From NCBI GenBank assembly GCA_905204385.1, contig CAJKZL010000116.1:1-8325 (forward strand): a stretch of DNA of 8,325 nt. Reading direction: 5' to 3'. The stretch is from an uncultured Odoribacter sp. GTDB lineage: Bacteria; Bacteroidota; Bacteroidia; Bacteroidales; Marinifilaceae. Positions within the stretch are counted from its first letter, which is position 1. Every line of letters starts with the position of its first letter. Below the pieces are notes generated by a model. It had not been told where the DNA came from. It did not search any database and saw nothing but the letters and a program-made list of their open reading frames with translations. This document shows, piece by piece, positions 5,952 through 8,325 of the stretch. The position numbers were made by a program, and so were the translations under genes.

Positions 5952-7934
5952 CTAACGGTTCAAAGGATAAGTAAACACTATCCCGGGGCCTTTTTCTCCC
6001 TGAGGATATTTTTCGTAGGTGCCTCCGAAATATTTTATAAAATAACGGTTGATCTCATTCCGGATTAAAGCCACCTTATTCTCGGAGTTTTCTTCCGCTA
6101 AAGGAGTATTCAGTACTTCGAAAGTCAAAATATCCTGTCCTTCCTTTTTTTCGACACAGAGAACAACTTCATAGGTTTTCCGAGCTTTGTCCTTGTTCAG
6201 GATGAGAAAACTTTTCATTAAATTCAAAAAAGCCGCACGGTCGGTAGTTACCCTTGCTTTCTCTGGAGAAGCGGCCAATCGGGGACGGACGACGTTGTTT
6301 TCAGCATGGTTGGCGATGAGGATAGCCTCGTGGCATAATTCTATCAAATCGCATTTTTCTTCCTTGTACTTCAGTTTGCCGGATTCCAAACGCGAAAGTT
6401 CCAGGATATTATTTACATACTCCAGCAATTGTCCTGCGTTCTCCTGCAAAATACCGCAATATTCCCTTTGGGCCGTTTCGTCCAAAGCCTCATTTTTACC
6501 GGACAAGAGTTCGGCGAACCCGACCACCGCATTTAAGGGGGTACGTACATCGTAACTGATTTCCGTGCGTAAACGTTCTTTGGCTTCATTATCCGATTCC
6601 GCCCGCCCTGCAGCTTCCACTGCAGCCTTTTCGGCAATGACGATCCGCTCCGAAAGACGACGGGTATAGAGATAGAACAGAAAAATGAGTACCGAAAGCA
6701 CAATCAGAAAAACAAAGATATTAATTAGGTTCATATTACTGATTTTCTGCTTTTCCATCAACAGTTCGTTAATGTGATAAAGTTCCTTCATTTGTTTCAG
6801 CTGATTGGCTGAAAAAGCATTATTCAACGAATCCTGAGTACGGATAAGGTATTTGCGGGTATGGATAGCCTCGTCGATCTCCCCTTTAGCTTGCAGGGTC
6901 ATAACCTTATGATTGATGAGATGACTGAAGGCATAAACGTAATCTTTCAACACTACCGGAGTAACGCTGTCCACCAGGGCTATACTTTTATCGTACTCCT
7001 TATTTTTGAAATAATATTGTAGTTGCCCGAACTGAATATTCAGCCAATACACCGGATCAACGTGGCTGTCCAGCAAAGCGGTCGCTTTTAAAATATGTTC
7101 TTTCGCTTTATCCAGTTCCGAAATATGCACATAATGCAAAATATACTTGATCTCAACGTCTACCAGCATATTGGCATAATTATGCCGTAAACCGGGTTCC
7201 CGGGCCAAAATCTCCTGCAAAATTCCGTCCATTTCTTCCAGATAGGGCATTTTCAGGCTATCGGAGCCACTGTTTCCATATTGTGTAACAATCCGGGAAA
7301 GAACATCCAGTCGCAAGGCAGGCTTTACCTCTCCGGCAAAAAGGCTGTGAGCTTTCAAAAGCAATTCCAAGGCCTCGTGCGAACGGCTGGAAACCGCATA
7401 AGCACATCCCAGACTGTTATAAGCCGCGATGATGCCATTCCTGGACCGGTAAATCCGGGACTCCTTCAAAGCTTCCTGAGCGGTATAAACCGCTTTTTCT
7501 ATCCATCTTTTAGAGGCCTGAGCCCGGCTTATCGCTGCCTTCCGTTCCAGATAATAATCGTAATTCTCCGACTTCTCGGCCAGACTCTTCAATTTACCCA
7601 CCCAATATGCCAGACTATCCGGCTCATGCCTTCTATCGAAACAACCGGCCATATAATAGGCGCCTTTCTCTTCATACTGCACATCGCCCTGTCGGCAACT
7701 TTCGGCATAAAGCCCGATAGCAAAAATACTATCCAGAGGAGCATATTGATGAAAATAGGCCATTCTTTCCAAATAGGAAAGACGAGCCGTATCCGTAGCC
7801 ATCCCTTCAGCCACCGTGAGAATGCTGTCCTGATAAGAAACGGCCGTATTCTCCCCTGCCTGCAATAAAGGCGCCACCCCTACATACAGCCACCAAAAAG
7901 CGGTCATTTTTATTATTTGTTTACGAGACAACAT
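5952..7934 (-). CDS. TPR sensor histidine-kinase-like protein, probable pseudokinase
   Basis: 660 residues. Residues 1-26 form a signal peptide (basic start, hydrophobic core, LLQA before Gly). A helical TPR-like region without clear enzymatic motifs spans about 30-390 and should face the periplasm. One membrane helix lies at about 402-422 (INIFVFLIVLSVLIFLF), followed by an Ala/Glu-rich coiled linker. The DHp domain follows, with ISYDVRTPLNAVVGFAELL near 459-477 and the second helix ending in ILELSRLESGKLKYKEE. The normal phospho-acceptor motif is SH[ED][IL]RTPLN; here the His is Tyr461 (TAC). In the ATP-binding domain the N-box is degraded (LMKSFLILNKDKA after D565), LNTPLA replaces the DTGxGI box, and the GxGLGL lid is missing, although the final strand (GPGIVFTYPL) remains. 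It should therefore bind or modulate a partner rather than phosphorylate. Its ATG overlaps the end of the upstream kinase gene by 14 bases, so the two are probably co-translated. The frame is intact over its whole length, which argues against recent decay. Confidence 0.88.
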   Translation of the reverse strand: MLSRKQIIKMTAFWWLYVGVAPLLQAGENTAVSYQDSILTVAEGMATDTARLSYLERMAYFHQYAPLDSIFAIGLYAESCRQGDVQYEEKGAYYMAGCFDRRHEPDSLAYWVGKLKSLAEKSENYDYYLERKAAISRAQASKRWIEKAVYTAQEALKESRIYRSRNGIIAAYNSLGCAYAVSSRSHEALELLLKAHSLFAGEVKPALRLDVLSRIVTQYGNSGSDSLKMPYLEEMDGILQEILAREPGLRHNYANMLVDVEIKYILHYVHISELDKAKEHILKATALLDSHVDPVYWLNIQFGQLQYYFKNKEYDKSIALVDSVTPVVLKDYVYAFSHLINHKVMTLQAKGEIDEAIHTRKYLIRTQDSLNNAFSANQLKQMKELYHINELLMEKQKISNMNLINIFVFLIVLSVLIFLFYLYTRRLSERIVIAEKAAVEAAGRAESDNEAKERLRTEISYDVRTPLNAVVGFAELLSGKNEALDETAQREYCGILQENAGQLLEYVNNILELSRLESGKLKYKEEKCDLIELCHEAILIANHAENNVVRPRLAASPEKARVTTDRAAFLNLMKSFLILNKDKARKTYEVVLCVEKKEGQDILTFEVLNTPLAEENSENKVALIRNEINRYFIKYFGGTYEKYPQGEKGPGIVFTYPLNR

Positions 7935-8325
7935 TATATTTCAATGGATGAGAGAAATAAAAGCGGGTCCCTTCGGTATAATCCGGATCTATCCAAAGTT
8001 TCCCATGTATATGTTTAATAATCAAATTACAAATCGAGAGCCCCAAACCGCTGCCTTGCACCTGGTCGTTCAATTTTTCAAAGCGTTCGAAAATAAGCTT
8101 TTGTTTTTCGGGCGGGATACCGCAGCCGGTGTCCGTCACGCTGAATAAAGCCGTAGATTCGTCATCGGGACATAACCGAAGGCTTAGGAGGATAGAACCC
8201 TTAGAGGTAAATTTAGTTGCATTTACCAACAAGTTGATCAATACTTGCCGTAGCCTGGAGTCATCGGTCTCCAGACATAAAGAAGGCAAGCTGGTTTCAA
8301 AACGTAAATCTACCCTGACCTGATA
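7921..8325 (-). CDS. sensor histidine kinase, C-terminal ATP-binding domain (N-terminus off the window)
   Basis: 134 residues are visible and the frame runs off the right edge, so the gene is 5'-truncated by the window. All ATP-binding boxes of a HATPase_c domain are present: the N-box LRQVLINLLVNATKFT (visible residues 25-40), the G1 box DTGCGIP (65-71), the F-box IFERFEK (78-84) and the G2 lid GSGLGLS (91-97). The protein ends 37 residues after the lid, so no receiver or DNA-binding domain is fused at the C-terminus. By family it would autophosphorylate a His in its DHp domain and pass the phosphate to a response regulator; neither is visible here. The stop TAA (7923-7921) lies inside the start of the next gene, giving a two-gene leftward operon. 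The missing part probably resembles its neighbour (TPR sensor, one membrane helix, DHp), but that is inference. A TTG at 8289 is internal, not a real start. Confidence 0.93.
   Translation of the reverse strand, partial: YQVRVDLRFETSLPSLCLETDDSRLRQVLINLLVNATKFTSKGSILLSLRLCPDDESTALFSVTDTGCGIPPEKQKLIFERFEKLNDQVQGSGLGLSICNLIIKHIHGKLWIDPDYTEGTRFYFSHPLKYNVVS

Noticed and set aside
7281..7868. 195-codon plus-strand frame
   Set aside because: It is antisense to the periplasmic TPR region of the kinase-like gene and shows no protein-like motifs.

Overview
The window looks like chromosomal DNA of a member of the Bacteroidales. The evidence is the dnaK protein with its Gln/Gly-rich tail ending in EEVK, a TANNTTTG-type promoter element, the absence of Shine-Dalgarno sequences before the starts, TPR-containing sensor kinases, and a remnant of a PD-(D/E)XK 'Rpn' nuclease/transposase of the kind common in gut Bacteroidales. 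I cannot name the genus with confidence.

Layout: (1) 1-2902, minus strand: the 5' 967 codons of a large membrane protein. It has a GT2-like cytosolic N-terminus, a GT39/ArnT-like multi-pass glycosyltransferase core and at least seven TPR repeats. Its C-terminus lies off the left edge. (2) 2903-3346: a 444-base divergent intergenic region with a probable promoter for the leftward gene, a short perfect inverted repeat and the dnaK leader. (3) 3347-5269, plus strand: complete dnaK, followed by a strong intrinsic terminator (5306-5338). (4) 5366-5872, plus strand: the C-terminal half of an Rpn-family nuclease, with its catalytic N-terminal part missing. (5) 5878-5907: a palindrome between convergent genes. 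(6) 7934-5952, minus strand: a TPR sensor histidine-kinase-like protein in which the phospho-acceptor His is Tyr and the ATP-binding boxes are eroded. (7) 8325-7921, minus strand: the C-terminal end of an intact histidine kinase, overlapping the start of (6) by 14 bases.

The dnaK gene is monocistronic housekeeping. The two kinases form one operon read leftward, in which a catalytically intact kinase is followed by a probable pseudokinase. That pair, and the glycosyltransferase-TPR fusion whose reading frame continues upstream of its only usable start codon, are the parts most worth a second look. I saw no CRISPR array, tRNA, rRNA or complete insertion sequence.
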